Positions 1 through 8,965 of a stretch of 64,000 nt of DNA are shown here, piece after piece (position 1 is the stretch's first letter; every line of letters begins with the position of its first letter). A program made the position numbers and the translations under genes. This DNA comes from Phakellia ventilabrum (taxonomy: Eukaryota > Porifera > Demospongiae > Axinellida > Axinellidae), in the NCBI GenBank assembly GCA_963921505.1, contig OY997382.1:7227360-7291359 (forward strand). Reading direction: 5' to 3'. The notes beneath the pieces were generated by a model that made no database searches, was not told where the DNA came from, and saw only the letters and a list, made by a program, of their open reading frames with translations.

Positions 1-32
1 AGCGCTGCAGCTAGCTAGCTACTTCGCATGTG

Positions 33-41
33 GATATAAAA
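33..41 (+). promoter_or_regulatory. TATA-like box of the unit leader
   Basis: The sequence gatataaaaatggg lies upstream of a well-conserved leader (gcattgcagagtttgcagg) found in nearly every repeat unit. Only three units keep the TATA-like string: this one, the one near 18,050 and the one near 43,170. It points away from the TRAF gene to the left, so it may belong to a divergent transcript. Transcription is inferred only. Confidence 0.3.
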
Positions 42-147
42 ATGGGACGCATGTTCGAGCTCGGCATTGCAGAGTTTGCAGGATGTGAGTTAGTCTGCTG
101 ACTCTGGTAGGGAGCAGGTTTTACACCGGTGTCACAGCGGATCTGAG

Positions 148-170
148 CTAGTCTGGCGAAGCCAGACTAG
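148..170. repeat. Minimal palindromic insertion with 7-bp target duplication
   Basis: The element ctagtctggc-gaa-gccagactag is almost all terminal inverted repeat. It is bordered by atctgag at 141-147 and again at 171-177. Paralogous units (for example near 18,140 and 27,415) have the empty site ggatctgatcacc. It shares its CTAGTCTGGC end with the MITE at 42,201. Confidence 0.6.
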
Positions 171-323
171 ATCTGAGCACCCCGAAAATTCAATCCTTCT
201 AGACCCCCAGGGGAGTCATTCTCTCCTCTCACTCCCAGGAGCCAGTGACCCGGATCGGAATTCCTGTGACACCGGTGGCAAGAATATTGCAAGATTGTAT
301 AACGGCTAATTAGTACTATGGAT

Positions 324-486
324 AATCACATGGATTTGAGTGCGATTTGGGTAATAATTGCATGAGCAATAGGTAAGGTATTGCCATAGATACTATAGTA
401 TCTATGGTATTGCACTCGCTTTGCTCGTGCAATTTTACCTATTGCAAATGCAATTATTCCCAAATGGCACGAGAATCCATGTGATT
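324..486. mobile_element. Foldback/MITE-like palindrome
   Basis: The arms aatcacatggatt and aatccatgtgatt bound the element. A second inner arm (tttgggtaataattgcat against its complement) and a central palindrome at about 378-404 make nearly the whole 163 bp self-complementary. A second copy lies at about 18,296-18,459 and a rearranged one near 43,500-43,620. No coding capacity. Confidence 0.6.
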
Positions 487-1259
487 CCATGTTAATCACA
501 TATCATTACAGTTCCTATAGCTACAGCCTTTGTTCAACTAAAAAAGCGTGCGATTATGGAAATAATTAATCACACTCTTATCTATAGGGGTAAATGTATT
601 GTTACTAATATGGTAGGTGATTAGCATTGATTAAATATAGCTAAGCAACATCTGACAGAAAGTACAGTGCAAAGCTACTGGGCTGTCCTGACCCGAAGGC
701 TGAGCTCAAACTTACTTCGCTCTACAAGATACTTCATGGTACATTCTATTTCCTTTCAGACATGTCCCCTCAGACTATAATCATTACAGTCAAAGAATTA
801 ATCATTTCTCCTTAACCAAACGTTTGCTGATACTATCATTCATTTGTACCACATTCAATTTTTGTATATGGAACCCCCTGCACAAAGTACACGTAACTGC
901 ACCCTCTTTGTTTGCTTTTAAGAATTATTTTAGATGAATTTAAGCATTTTGTGTTATTATTACTTATTAGTTTTTTATACTACCCAATTAGCTATGCTAT
1001 TGTGTATTCTTTGACCTTTCATAGACAACAAAAACAACCAAAAAAAAAGGTTAATAATTATTGTGGAGACATATGTAAAAGGACATAGTAATAGTTGTGG
1101 TTGGCAATCTGCTGGGTACCTTTCTAATACTCTCTCCTCAGTAGCTATGCACACTTACAAACACATGCATACACATACACACATGCACATGCACATGCAC
1201 ACGCACACACACATGCACACGCACACACATACACATACACATGCACACACATGCACACA

Positions 1260-1500
1260 CACTACAAAAAATACATAATTGTTTTGACTAGCTACTTAGT
1301 GGTTACCTGAATTTCAGATGTCTGAGTATGAAGGTGGGAGTTGGCCTCAAGGTGGGTAATTTGTTCCTTACTCTGTGAGAATGTCAAGTTCCATAGCAAC
1401 GAGCAAATTGCCCACTTTGAGGTGTAACGCCTACCTTCATACTCAGACAGCTGAAATTCAGGTAACCACTAAATAACTACATGTACACATTTTTGCAGTG
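1260..1500. mobile_element. hAT-like MITE inserted in a CA tract (copy 1)
   Basis: The termini CACTACAAAAAAT and ATTTTTGCAGTG form an imperfect inverted repeat, continued inward by long arms (ttagtggttacctgaatttcag and its complement). The flanks read tgcacaca and tgcacacg, which fits an 8-bp target duplication with one mismatch. Non-autonomous. Related copies lie at 19,189-19,438 and 46,170-46,412, each beside CA repeats. Confidence 0.65.
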
Positions 1501-1556
1501 TGCACACGCATGCACACACACACACGTACACAAGACACAAACGTCCTCTTTCCCAG

Positions 1557-2250
1557 ATCCTAAGCCCTCTTGTGCTAGTACCCATGGCCTATATCTTTTG
1601 GCCTCTCCCACTGCCTCCAGACCAATGCCATGCTCTTTATAGCCACCTTCTCCTTACCGCTGGTCAAATCATGCATCACGATGGTAGTAAGTTACCCCTC
1701 CTACCTAGCCTCATTCCCAGGTGCTATTCTTGTGTCCTGGGAATGAGGCTACCTTCCTCTTCTCATTCCGATTCCATTTCTCTGTCCCAATACCCCCCCC
1801 CCCCCCTCCCCCTTTCTTAGCCCTCCTATGAATGAGTAAGAGAATCTTTCAGTTTTCTCTTTTTGCCTTCTCCAGGTGGTGACCTTGACAAAGTCTCCCT
1901 TTCCCCTGTTCGACTCCATCATGATTGGTCCTTCCTCAATATCTACTTTGGTCCCTTCGTACCAGAGACCTACGTGATGGTGGCAGTCACAGTGAGTTGT
2001 GTTGCAAATAGAAATTTCAACTGTAGCCTCATAATATCATTGTGTTGTTTTTCAATATGGCCCGGGAATTAATGAGGCTGGTAGACTCTATTGTTGAGAG
2101 CTAATTCTGGCTAGTACATTGCTCCTAACTGTCTACTCTTCCTCTCTGCAGATATACAATGTAGTGAACATCATATATATAGTACTATGTACGTGGGTGT
2201 GGGTGCGCCGCCACAGTGCACAAATCCCATGTACAGAAGCGGAACCTTTG
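1557..2250 (+). pseudogene. CEPT1/CHPT1-like phosphotransferase 3' exons, broken (copy A)
   Basis: Three exon-like blocks with splice borders are visible: 1,557-1,683, 1,876-1,991 (followed by gtgagt) and from 2,152 (preceded by a pyrimidine tract and AG). Conceptual pieces such as ILSPLVLVP, MLFIATFSLPLVKSCITM and VVTLTKSPFPLFDSIMIGP align in order with the C-terminal region of human CEPT1/CHPT1 (LSPFLHIG, CLYILTFGFV, MTKSEMHLHDTAFIGP). These integral membrane enzymes make phosphatidylcholine or phosphatidylethanolamine from CDP-alcohol and diacylglycerol. The CDP-alcohol catalytic motif is not in the window. Copy A has a frame change in block 1, a small deletion in block 2 (compare 44,473) and a diverged last exon. 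It is a gene relic carried by duplication. The family call rests on my recall of the human sequence. Confidence 0.6.
1706..1751. repeat. Short palindrome of the TAGCCTCATTCCCAG family
   Basis: The ends tagcctcattcccagg and cctgggaatgaggcta are separated by about 14 bases. It sits in an intron of the phosphotransferase relic. The same termini recur at 6,897, 49,822 and 57,101. Confidence 0.6.
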
Positions 2251-2990
2251 AAGCCAGGGTACATTAATGTACCCTAGGGTTAGGGTACATGAGGGTTGCT
2301 AAGCTACTGAGGTTTCTTCTCACAGCTGTGAAATTAATTATCTACAAAAACATTTTCAAAGCGCTACACATTCGTACATTCAATATGCCTGTGTTTGTGG
2401 TACATGTGGGATAATGAGTGTGTATTGTAATGATCATGCAGTATGTCTTTGCAGGCTCTTCCCCTCAAAGAGCGACTACAGACCTTACTACAAGCGACAA
2501 AAGCAGCGTGGAGGTCTGGGAACAAGGCTATATTTGCAGTTGTTTTGTCTGTTTCTTGCACTCTTAGCCGTATTGATTTGATTAGCAAAGGACTCCTACA
2601 ATATAGCCAATGTACACTTCTTAATTGTTCTAACCATAATATCATTACTCCCAGGTACCTGAGACTACCATATCATGCAGAGCTCATTGACTCATGATCA
2701 TTTGTTGAGATTCATTAATTGGGGAACTGTACCTCAGCACAACCGGCCATGGCGTAAAAGTTACATGCGGTTTGAATTAATACTCAGATACTAAATATCA
2801 GATAGGTGGGGGGTTCTCAATTTCCTGAGTACACGTTACAAAATATTTGTCACCCCGAATTAGGGAGACCTTATATACAGTGCACTTGCATTATAAGATA
2901 ACAGCAAGTTTAGAGCATGAAAACAAAGCACTCAAGCAGCAGCAGAGGAGTCACTAATGTAACAGTACAACGTGAGAAGTTATATTTTTC
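2251..2990. other. Spacer downstream of T1, left arm of the inverted duplication
   Basis: No gene is supported here. The stretch carries a decayed copy of the element described at 6,897 (2,450-2,535) and the conserved T1 3' flank (tcaccccgaattagggagacc). It is mirrored in inverted orientation at about 6,420-7,330. Confidence 0.6.
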
Positions 2991-4514
2991 CTACAGGTTG
3001 GTGACTTGGTTAGTGTAAGTGACTTGGGTCACTTGGAAGTGAAGGCAGTCATCCTTGAGGAACTGACAGTTCTTTTCTGGGTCATAATCCAGATCACTGT
3101 GTGAGATGAATTCACGTACACCCACCGCACCTGAGGCTCTTTCTCCAGTAGTCACTCTACTGGTCACACTGGTTCCCGCAGCAGTTCTGAAATCAATTTT
3201 ATACGTAAAATGTTCTTTATCTTGCAGCTGGTTGACTAATGTCACCATGACAACACCACGAAAGGGCCATATTAGGTGAATATCAAACCGTCCTCTCATG
3301 ATGTACCCAAACAACGAGACGTATTTTCCTTTAGCACCACTAGCTCCATTGGCATCCACTCTGAGGCACATCTTGTACCCATGGGGGTGAGTGTAGAATG
3401 GCTCGCTGTACCATTCTTTACTGTGCCGTTTATGCTTTCTGAACTCTGTTAAAACAAGCTCAACAGGTACAACACTAGCATGTGCTCGTATTGCCTGCAG
3501 TGATGACTGGTTCTCTTCTTGTTTAACCTTTAGCTGAAGAACGTCTTTCTTCAAATTTTCTAAAGCCCAAGTCAGTCCCCCTTCACTCATGCAAATATCG
3601 TTTTGTGTCCTTAGTATTTTTTCCAGGAGAGACTCTTTTAAGGCTTTATTCTCTTTTACCAATTGGTCAATTTTCCACCGATGTGCCTCTAACTCTTCCG
3701 TAAGTTGTACAATTTGTCGATCTTTTTCTGCCATCCTTTCCTCAGTGTGTGCTGCCAGTTGTGCTATGTGGACCTCTAAGTTCTCAGCTAGGTGGGCTGG
3801 CATGTCTTTATGAGGGAGCTGCACCTCACAGCCAGTATAGTGGAAGTCACACTTGACCACCGCGAGGGGACAGTCTTTGCTGATGTGATGCTTGAGGTTT
3901 TGACGCACAGGGCATGCCCCACACTTATTTGGACAGGACACTGGGTAAAATGCACAAACTGGCCAGTGCTTGCACGTAACATCTTCGAAGTTAGTCTCAT
4001 AGTTGCCACAGTATTCACAGCTGAAAGGTCGTTTAATACACTCCGAGACTTGATGTTCGTTAAAGTATCGACGCTGAAAAGATCTGTGACAATGAATGCA
4101 CTCAACCTTAGCAAACGCACACCCACTAAGCTGTTCATCCACAGCGGGCTTCTCATTCAAGTGCTCGTCAAACTCCCTCAAGCTACCTGTCCACTGGCAG
4201 CCCTCCTTCTCATGGGAGCAGTGTATGCGATATACGGAGAGAGAACGCTGCAGTCTCTTGTCTGGGAAAACACAGAAATCAGTTTCTTTACAGGTTGGAC
4301 AGGGACTCTGCTGGAGTTGCACTCGCTCGATACACACTTGACAGAAGGCGTACCCACAGCAGGTCACCTGATGGGGCTCACGAAGCACCAGCATGCAGAC
4401 GGGGCAGTCCGATTGGAGTGATTCTGGTGGACGTTCAATAAAGTCACAGTCAAATCCAAATCGCTGTTGAGAATGTACTTCCATCGGGGAAGACTGTTCT
4501 GCTGAAGTTGCCAT
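2991..4514 (-). CDS. TRAF-like RING/zinc-finger/MATH protein T1
   Basis: Intronless 507-aa frame with the family architecture used as reference here. A RING finger spans about residues 37-75 (C37-P-V-C40, C52/C53, C58, C61, CPTC 72-75). TRAF-type zinc fingers spread over about 99-245, rich in Cys-x-Cys and His-x-His pairs. A heptad-like coiled coil runs about 248-345. A C-terminal MATH/TRAF domain (about 348-500) contains EPFYTHPHGYKMCLRV and the DDCLHFQV end. TRAF proteins trimerise through the coiled coil and MATH domain, bind receptor tails and, through the RING, ligate ubiquitin. Cytoplasmic; no signal peptide or membrane segment. The start MATSAEQ is conserved in the family and lies just inside the common 5' module. 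The zinc-binding His of the TRAF RING (CGHxFC) is Tyr55 here. It is head-to-head with T2, with 358 bp between start codons. Confidence 0.9.
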   Translation of the reverse strand: MATSAEQSSPMEVHSQQRFGFDCDFIERPPESLQSDCPVCMLVLREPHQVTCCGYAFCQVCIERVQLQQSPCPTCKETDFCVFPDKRLQRSLSVYRIHCSHEKEGCQWTGSLREFDEHLNEKPAVDEQLSGCAFAKVECIHCHRSFQRRYFNEHQVSECIKRPFSCEYCGNYETNFEDVTCKHWPVCAFYPVSCPNKCGACPVRQNLKHHISKDCPLAVVKCDFHYTGCEVQLPHKDMPAHLAENLEVHIAQLAAHTEERMAEKDRQIVQLTEELEAHRWKIDQLVKENKALKESLLEKILRTQNDICMSEGGLTWALENLKKDVLQLKVKQEENQSSLQAIRAHASVVPVELVLTEFRKHKRHSKEWYSEPFYTHPHGYKMCLRVDANGASGAKGKYVSLFGYIMRGRFDIHLIWPFRGVVMVTLVNQLQDKEHFTYKIDFRTAAGTSVTSRVTTGERASGAVGVREFISHSDLDYDPEKNCQFLKDDCLHFQVTQVTYTNQVTNL

Positions 4515-4872
4515 TCAGTCCTGATCAGGGGTCTATTCGCTACGTGCAACAGCTATTCTTGCGTATTCACTTACTTTGAGTACGTTTTCTTTTTTGTTTG
4601 TTGCCTCCCTTTTTGGAGGGATACCGCGAACAGTGGGATAATCGCAACTGCAAAATGGTGGACCTCCGCATTCCAACGTGTTGCATACGCGAAGAGAGCT
4701 GCTCCACCCTGCACGTGACCCACGGTCGTCTGATCTGATCTAGCTAGCGGCTCCACCCTGCACGTGACCCAATGAGCGCCAACACGCTGGAATGCGGAAG
4801 ACATCGCCAGTGGTCCAAAGCTTGGGTTAAAGCACATGAATAGCTGTTGCACGCAGCGAATAGACATCAGGA
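4515..4872. promoter_or_regulatory. Bidirectional T1/T2 promoter region
   Basis: Two copies of the family 5' module meet nose to nose. Each half carries the leader tctattcgct, and CACGTG E-boxes lie at 4,712-4,717 and 4,761-4,766. A CCAAT motif (cccaatgagcgcc) and a cctccctttttggaggg palindrome are also seen. The symmetry centre of the inverted duplication is near 4,735. Promoter function is inferred from conservation across units. Confidence 0.5.
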
Positions 4873-6411
4873 ATGGCAACTTCAGCAGAACAGTCTTACC
4901 CGATGGAGCTACATTCTCAAGAGAGATTTGGATTTGACTGTGAGTTTATTGAACGTCCACCAGAATCACTCCAATCGGACTGCCCCGTTTGCATGCTGGT
5001 GCTTCGTGAGCCCCATCAGGTAACCTGCTGTGGGTACGCCTTCTGTCAAGCGTGTATCGAGCGAGTGCAACTCCAGAAGAGTCCCTGTCCAACATGTAAA
5101 GAAACTGATTTCTGTGTTTTCCCAGACAAGAGACTCCAGCGTTCTCTCTCCGTATATCGCATTCACTGCTCCCATGAGAAGGAGGGCTGCCAGTGGACAG
5201 GTAGCTTGAGGGAGTTTGACAGGCACTTGAACGAGGAGCCCGCTGTGGATGAGCAGCTCAGTGGTTGTGCGTTTGCTGAAGTTGAGTGCATTCAATGTCA
5301 CAGATTTGGTCAGCGTCGATACATTAACGAACATCAAGTCTCAGAGTGTATTAAACGACCCTTCAGCTGTGAATATTGTGACTATGAGACTAACTTCGAA
5401 GACGTTACGTGCAAGCACTGGCCAGTTTGTGCATTTTACCCAGTGTCCTGCCCAAATGAGTGTGGGGCATGCCCTGTGCGTCAAGACCTCAATCATCACA
5501 TCAGCAAAGAATGTCCCCTCGCGGTGATCAACTGTGACTTCCACTATACTGGCTGTGAGGTGCAGCTCCCTCATAAAGACATGCCAGCCCACCTAGCTGA
5601 GAACTTAGAGGTCCACACTGCACAACTGGCAGCATACACTGAAGAAAGGATGGCAGAAAAAGATCGACAAATTGTACAACTTACGGAAGAGTTAGATGCA
5701 CATCGGTGGAAAATTGACCAATTGGAGAAGGAGAATGAAGCCTTAAAAGAGTCTCTCTTGGAAAAAATACTAAGGACACAAAACAATATTCGCATGAGTG
5801 AAGGGGGACTGACTTGGGCTTTTGAAAATTTGAAGAAAGAAGTCGTTCAGCTAAAGGCTAAACAAGACGAGAACCAGTCATCACTGCAGGCAATACGAGC
5901 ACATGTTAGTGTTGTCCCTGTTGAGCTTGTTTTAACAGAGTTCAGAAAACATAAACAGCATAGTAAAGAATGGTACAGCGAGCCATTCTACACTCATCCC
6001 CATGGGTACAAGATGTGCCTCAGAGTGGATGCCAATGGAGCCGGTGGTGTTAAAGGAAAATACGTCTCAGTATTCGGGTACATCATGAGAGGACGGTTTG
6101 ATATTCACCTAATATGGCCCTTTCGTGGTGTTGTCATGGTGACGTTAGTCAACCAGCTCCAAGATAAAGAACACTTTACGTACAAAATTAATTTCAGAAC
6201 TGCTGGAACCATGGCCACCAGTAGAGTGACCACTGGCGAAAGAGCCTCAAGTGCAGTGGGTGTACGTGACTTCATCCCACACAGTGATCTGGATTATGAC
6301 CCAGAAAAGAACTGTCAGTTCCTCAAGGATGATTGCCTCCACTTCCAAGTGACCCGAGTCACTTACACTACACTAAACATTATAACTTCTCACATTGTAC
6401 CATTATGTTAA
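4873..6411 (+). CDS. TRAF-like RING/zinc-finger/MATH protein T2 (inverted copy)
   Basis: Full-length 512-aa frame and the only copy on the plus strand. Domain order is as in T1, with RING CPVC at 37-40 and a KESLLEKILRTQNNIRMSE coiled-coil stretch. It differs from T1 at the N terminus (YPMELHSQERF, CEF instead of CDF) and lacks one residue after CEYC. The C terminus is longer and unlike other copies (YTTLNIITSHIVPLC), because the old stop context is lost and translation runs on to 6,411. It lies in the right arm of the inverted duplication, so it probably arose by inversion of a T1/T8-like unit. Tyr replaces the RING His as in the other intact copies. Confidence 0.9.
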   Translation: MATSAEQSYPMELHSQERFGFDCEFIERPPESLQSDCPVCMLVLREPHQVTCCGYAFCQACIERVQLQKSPCPTCKETDFCVFPDKRLQRSLSVYRIHCSHEKEGCQWTGSLREFDRHLNEEPAVDEQLSGCAFAEVECIQCHRFGQRRYINEHQVSECIKRPFSCEYCDYETNFEDVTCKHWPVCAFYPVSCPNECGACPVRQDLNHHISKECPLAVINCDFHYTGCEVQLPHKDMPAHLAENLEVHTAQLAAYTEERMAEKDRQIVQLTEELDAHRWKIDQLEKENEALKESLLEKILRTQNNIRMSEGGLTWAFENLKKEVVQLKAKQDENQSSLQAIRAHVSVVPVELVLTEFRKHKQHSKEWYSEPFYTHPHGYKMCLRVDANGAGGVKGKYVSVFGYIMRGRFDIHLIWPFRGVVMVTLVNQLQDKEHFTYKINFRTAGTMATSRVTTGERASSAVGVRDFIPHSDLDYDPEKNCQFLKDDCLHFQVTRVTYTTLNIITSHIVPLC

Positions 6412-6896
6412 TGACTCTGCTGCTGCTGGAGTGCTTTTTTTTTTGCATACACTGAACTTCTGTTATCTTATCCTATATTGTGCAAGTGCACTCTTAACCT
6501 GTATATATAGTCTCCATAATCGAGGGTGACAAAATTTTGTAACGCATACTTGGGAAATTGAGAACCCCCAACCCATTTGATATTTAGTATCTGAGCTTTT
6601 AAGTATCAATTATATCTACAAGACATAGTGCTTCATGTATGAACTGCATGTAACTTTTACGCCATGGCCAGTTGTGCTGAGGTATACAGTTCCCAATCCC
6701 CAATTAATGAATCCCAATGCAGTAGACAAATGAGTCAATGAGCTCTGCATGATATGGTAGTCTCAGGTACCTGGGCAGGAGTAATGATATGGTTAGAACG
6801 AGAGGTGTACGTTATACATTGGCTATATTGTAGGAGTCCTTTGCTAATCAAATCAATACGGCTAAGAGTGCAAGAAACAGACAAAACAACTGCAAA
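6412..6896. other. Spacer downstream of T2 (inverted arm)
   Basis: Inverted counterpart of the spacer beside T1, including the wording ggtgacaaaattttgtaacg and the gccatggcc...gttgtgctgagg block. No gene recognised. Confidence 0.6.
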
Positions 6897-6994
6897 TATA
6901 GCCTCGTTCCCAGACCTCCTCCCTGCTTTTGTCGCTTGTAGTACGAAAAGTAATTTTTAAATCAGACTAGGGGGAAGAGTCTGGGAACGAGGCT
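6897..6994. mobile_element. Small hAT-like MITE, 8-bp target duplication
   Basis: The termini TAGCCTCGTTCCCAGAC and GTCTGGGAACGAGGCTA are perfect inverted repeats. The flanks actgcaaa (6,889-6,896) and actgcaaa (6,995-7,002) are an exact 8-bp duplication, typical of hAT elements. Decayed versions lie at 2,450-2,535 and 20,690-20,760. Confidence 0.75.
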
Positions 6995-7186
6995 ACTGCA
7001 AAGACATACTGCATGATCATTATAATACACACTACATGCATGTACACCTATACAATACACACTCATTATCCCACATGTACACCTATAAACATATAATACA
7101 ATGTATGAATGTATAGCACTACACATGTAATAATACAGCTTCACTAATTAATATCATTGACATGCTACAGGCTAAGAGCATAAACT

Positions 7187-7315
7187 CTACTGTGATTGTG
7201 GAGTTAGTGGTTCCTTGGGAGGTTGTGTTAGTGTGAAGAGAGGGGCATTCAGGTACTTGGAGATCTGGAGGCTCAGTGCAGTACATACTGCTATGATGTT
7301 CACTACATTGTATAT
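7187..7315 (-). pseudogene. Best-preserved last exon of the CEPT1-like gene
   Basis: Reading the minus strand, a pyrimidine-rich acceptor (ttcctctctgcag) precedes an open 42-codon exon ending in TAG. It starts IYNVVNIIAVCTALSLQISK and continues with a hydrophilic Pro/Gln-rich tail. Position and character match the last segment of CEPT1 (a membrane segment, then VCNQIASHLHIHVF). It is stranded in the inverted arm without upstream exons: the intron in front of it runs to about 7,560 and then joins T3. It cannot give a product alone, but it shows what the other broken copies derive from. Confidence 0.55.
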
Positions 7316-7571
7316 CTGCAGAGAGGGAAGAGTAGACAGTTAGGAGCAATGTACTAGCCCCGTACCCAGGCCTCCCAACGTCACACAGCTTTAAGTTTTT
7401 ACAACCGCGTGTGGGATGCCTGGGTACAAGATGTTCCCCACCTCATAGCTGAAAGGATGCATACTTGTTCTTTATAGTAATAAAATTTGCCCCACCCAGA
7501 CAAACAGTATAAATACAATAATTTAACAATACCTAAATCCACAATGTCAAGTATTGTCAACCAGAAAGGTT
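7316..7571. other. Phosphotransferase-relic intron (inverted arm)
   Basis: This is the reverse complement of the extra 20,047-20,350 segment (wording agacaaacagtataaat and tcacacagcttt). It joins T3 abruptly at about 7,565, the right end of the inverted duplication. No gene. Confidence 0.55.
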
Positions 7572-8273
7572 TCATGAAAGTTTTGTATTAGCAATTGGAG
7601 GTCGCATGCGATGATCGTCCTTGAGGAACTGACAGTTCTTTTCGGGATCATAATCCAGATCATTTTGTGGGATGAATTTATGTACACCCCAGGCGCCTGG
7701 GGCTGTGTCTCTACTGGATGCCATGGTTCCAGCAGTTTTGAAATTAATTTCGTATGTAAAGTGTTCTTCATCTCGCAGCTGGTTCACTAACGTCACCATG
7801 ACAACACCATGAAAAGGCCATTTTAGATGAATATCAAACTGTCCTCTCATGATGTACCCGAATATTGAGACGTATTTCCCTTTAGCACCACCAGCCCCAT
7901 TGGCATCCACTCTGAGGCACATCTTGTACCCATGGGGATGAGTGTAGAATGGCTCACTGTACCATTCTTTACTATGCCGTTTATGCTTTCTGAACTCTGT
8001 TAAAACAAGCTCAACAGGTACAACACTAGCATGTGCTCGTATTGCCTGCAGTGATGACCGGTTCTCTTCTTGTTTAGCCTTTAGCTGAACGACTTCTTGA
8101 CAGAAGGCGTACCCACAGCAGGTCACCTGATGGGGCTCACGAAGCACCAGCATGCAGACGGGGCAGTCCGATTGGAGTGCTTCTGGTGGACGTTCAATAA
8201 ACTCACAGTCAAATCCAAATCTCTCTTGAGAATGTACCTCCATCAAGTAAGACTGTTCTGCTGAAGTTGCCAT
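7572..8273 (-). CDS. Internally deleted TRAF-like gene T3 (half RING + MATH)
   Basis: A 233-aa open frame. Residues 1-59 match the family N terminus and the first half of the RING (through YAFCQ). The frame then passes directly to EVVQLKAKQEENRSS, the end of the coiled coil, and a MATH domain. The second half of the RING, all zinc fingers and most of the coiled coil are gone, in frame. At the junction cttctt|gacagaag the two parental sequences share only about 3 bases. The C terminus is also replaced after KNCQFLKDD by HRMRPPIANTKLS, read from adjoining relic-intron sequence. If made, it would be a MATH-only, potentially dominant-negative protein. It could equally be a decaying copy. Confidence 0.6.
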   Translation of the reverse strand: MATSAEQSYLMEVHSQERFGFDCEFIERPPEALQSDCPVCMLVLREPHQVTCCGYAFCQEVVQLKAKQEENRSSLQAIRAHASVVPVELVLTEFRKHKRHSKEWYSEPFYTHPHGYKMCLRVDANGAGGAKGKYVSIFGYIMRGQFDIHLKWPFHGVVMVTLVNQLRDEEHFTYEINFKTAGTMASSRDTAPGAWGVHKFIPQNDLDYDPEKNCQFLKDDHRMRPPIANTKLS

Positions 8274-8505
8274 TCCTGATGTCTATTCGCTGCGTGCAAC
8301 AGCTATTCATGCGCTTTCACGTACTTTGAGTACGTTTTCTTTCTTGTTTGTTGCCTCTCTTTTCGGAGGGATACCGCGAACAGTGGGATAATCGCAACTG
8401 CAAAAATGGTGGACCTCGATCTCTTCCGCATTCCAACGTGTTGCATACACGAAGAAAGCTGAGCTCCACCCTGCACGTGACCCACGGTCGTCTGAGTTAC
8501 TGTTT
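8274..8505 (-). promoter_or_regulatory. 5' module of T3
   Basis: Family leader plus the cacgtgaccc E-box near 8,476 (ctgcacgtgacccacggtcg). The same sequence stands upstream of T8 at 22,757, which marks T8 as a recombinant. Confidence 0.4.
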
Positions 8506-8965
8506 CTTGCACTCTTAGCCGTATTGATTTGATTAGCAAAGGACTCCTACAATATAACCAATGTACACTTCTAACCATGATATCATTACTTCCAGGTACC
8601 ATATCATGCAAATCGAGCTCATTGAGATTCATTAATTGGGCCGGGGATCCGGAACTTTACCTCAGCACAACCAGCCATGGCCCTGTTGTAAAAGTTACAT
8701 GCAGTTCGAATTTATAAATTTTGCAGATATAATTGATATTTAATAAGCTCAGATATTAAATATCAGATGGGTGGGGGGTTCTCAATTTCCTGAGTACACA
8801 TAACAAAATTTTTGTCACCCAAAATTATGGAGACTTTATTATACAGTGCACCTGCATTATATAGGATAAGATAACAGAAGTTTAGTGCATGCCAACAAAG
8901 CACTCAAGCAGCAGCAGAGGAGTCACTAACGTAACAGTACAACGTGAGAAGTTATTATATTTTTC
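8506..8965. repeat. Type I spacer between T3 and T4
   Basis: A conserved spacer running from tgtttcttgcactcttagcc to caagcagcagcagagg. It is repeated upstream of T1-, T5-, T7-, T9- and T10-type genes. The 62-aa open frames inside are identical non-coding shadows. Confidence 0.6.
8835..8840 (-). terminator. Candidate poly(A) signal of T4
   Basis: AATAAA on the minus strand, about 126 bases past the T4 stop. Equivalent hexamers lie at 11,060-11,065 and 25,550-25,555 beside T5 and T10. T1, T7 and T8 have point-changed versions. Confidence 0.4.

Larger units (their letters stand above)
1..1259. repeat. Left arm of segmental duplication (unit start to CA tract)
   Basis: This gene-free stretch opens in the middle of a repeat unit and is repeated nearly base for base from 18,015 onward. 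It holds a TATA-like site at 33-41, a tiny palindrome at 148-170, a foldback at 324-486, and a CA/CATG-rich microsatellite from about 1,143 that ends where a MITE begins. The His/Thr-rich open frame across the CA tract is compositional and not a gene. I see no convincing exon before 1,557. Confidence 0.7.

Noticed and set aside
1063-1278. His/Thr-rich ORF over the CA tract
   Set aside because: Entirely explained by CATGCACACA repeats; its copies change frame and length freely.
3792-4421. Long (~200-aa) open frames antisense to every TRAF copy
   Set aside because: They recur only because the sense codons are conserved and broken sense copies also break them. No own start context, promoter or known domain.
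8529-8717. Recurrent 62-aa ORF in type I spacers
   Set aside because: Identical because the spacer DNA is duplicated. No codon-level signature, and it lies in the TRAF 3' flank.
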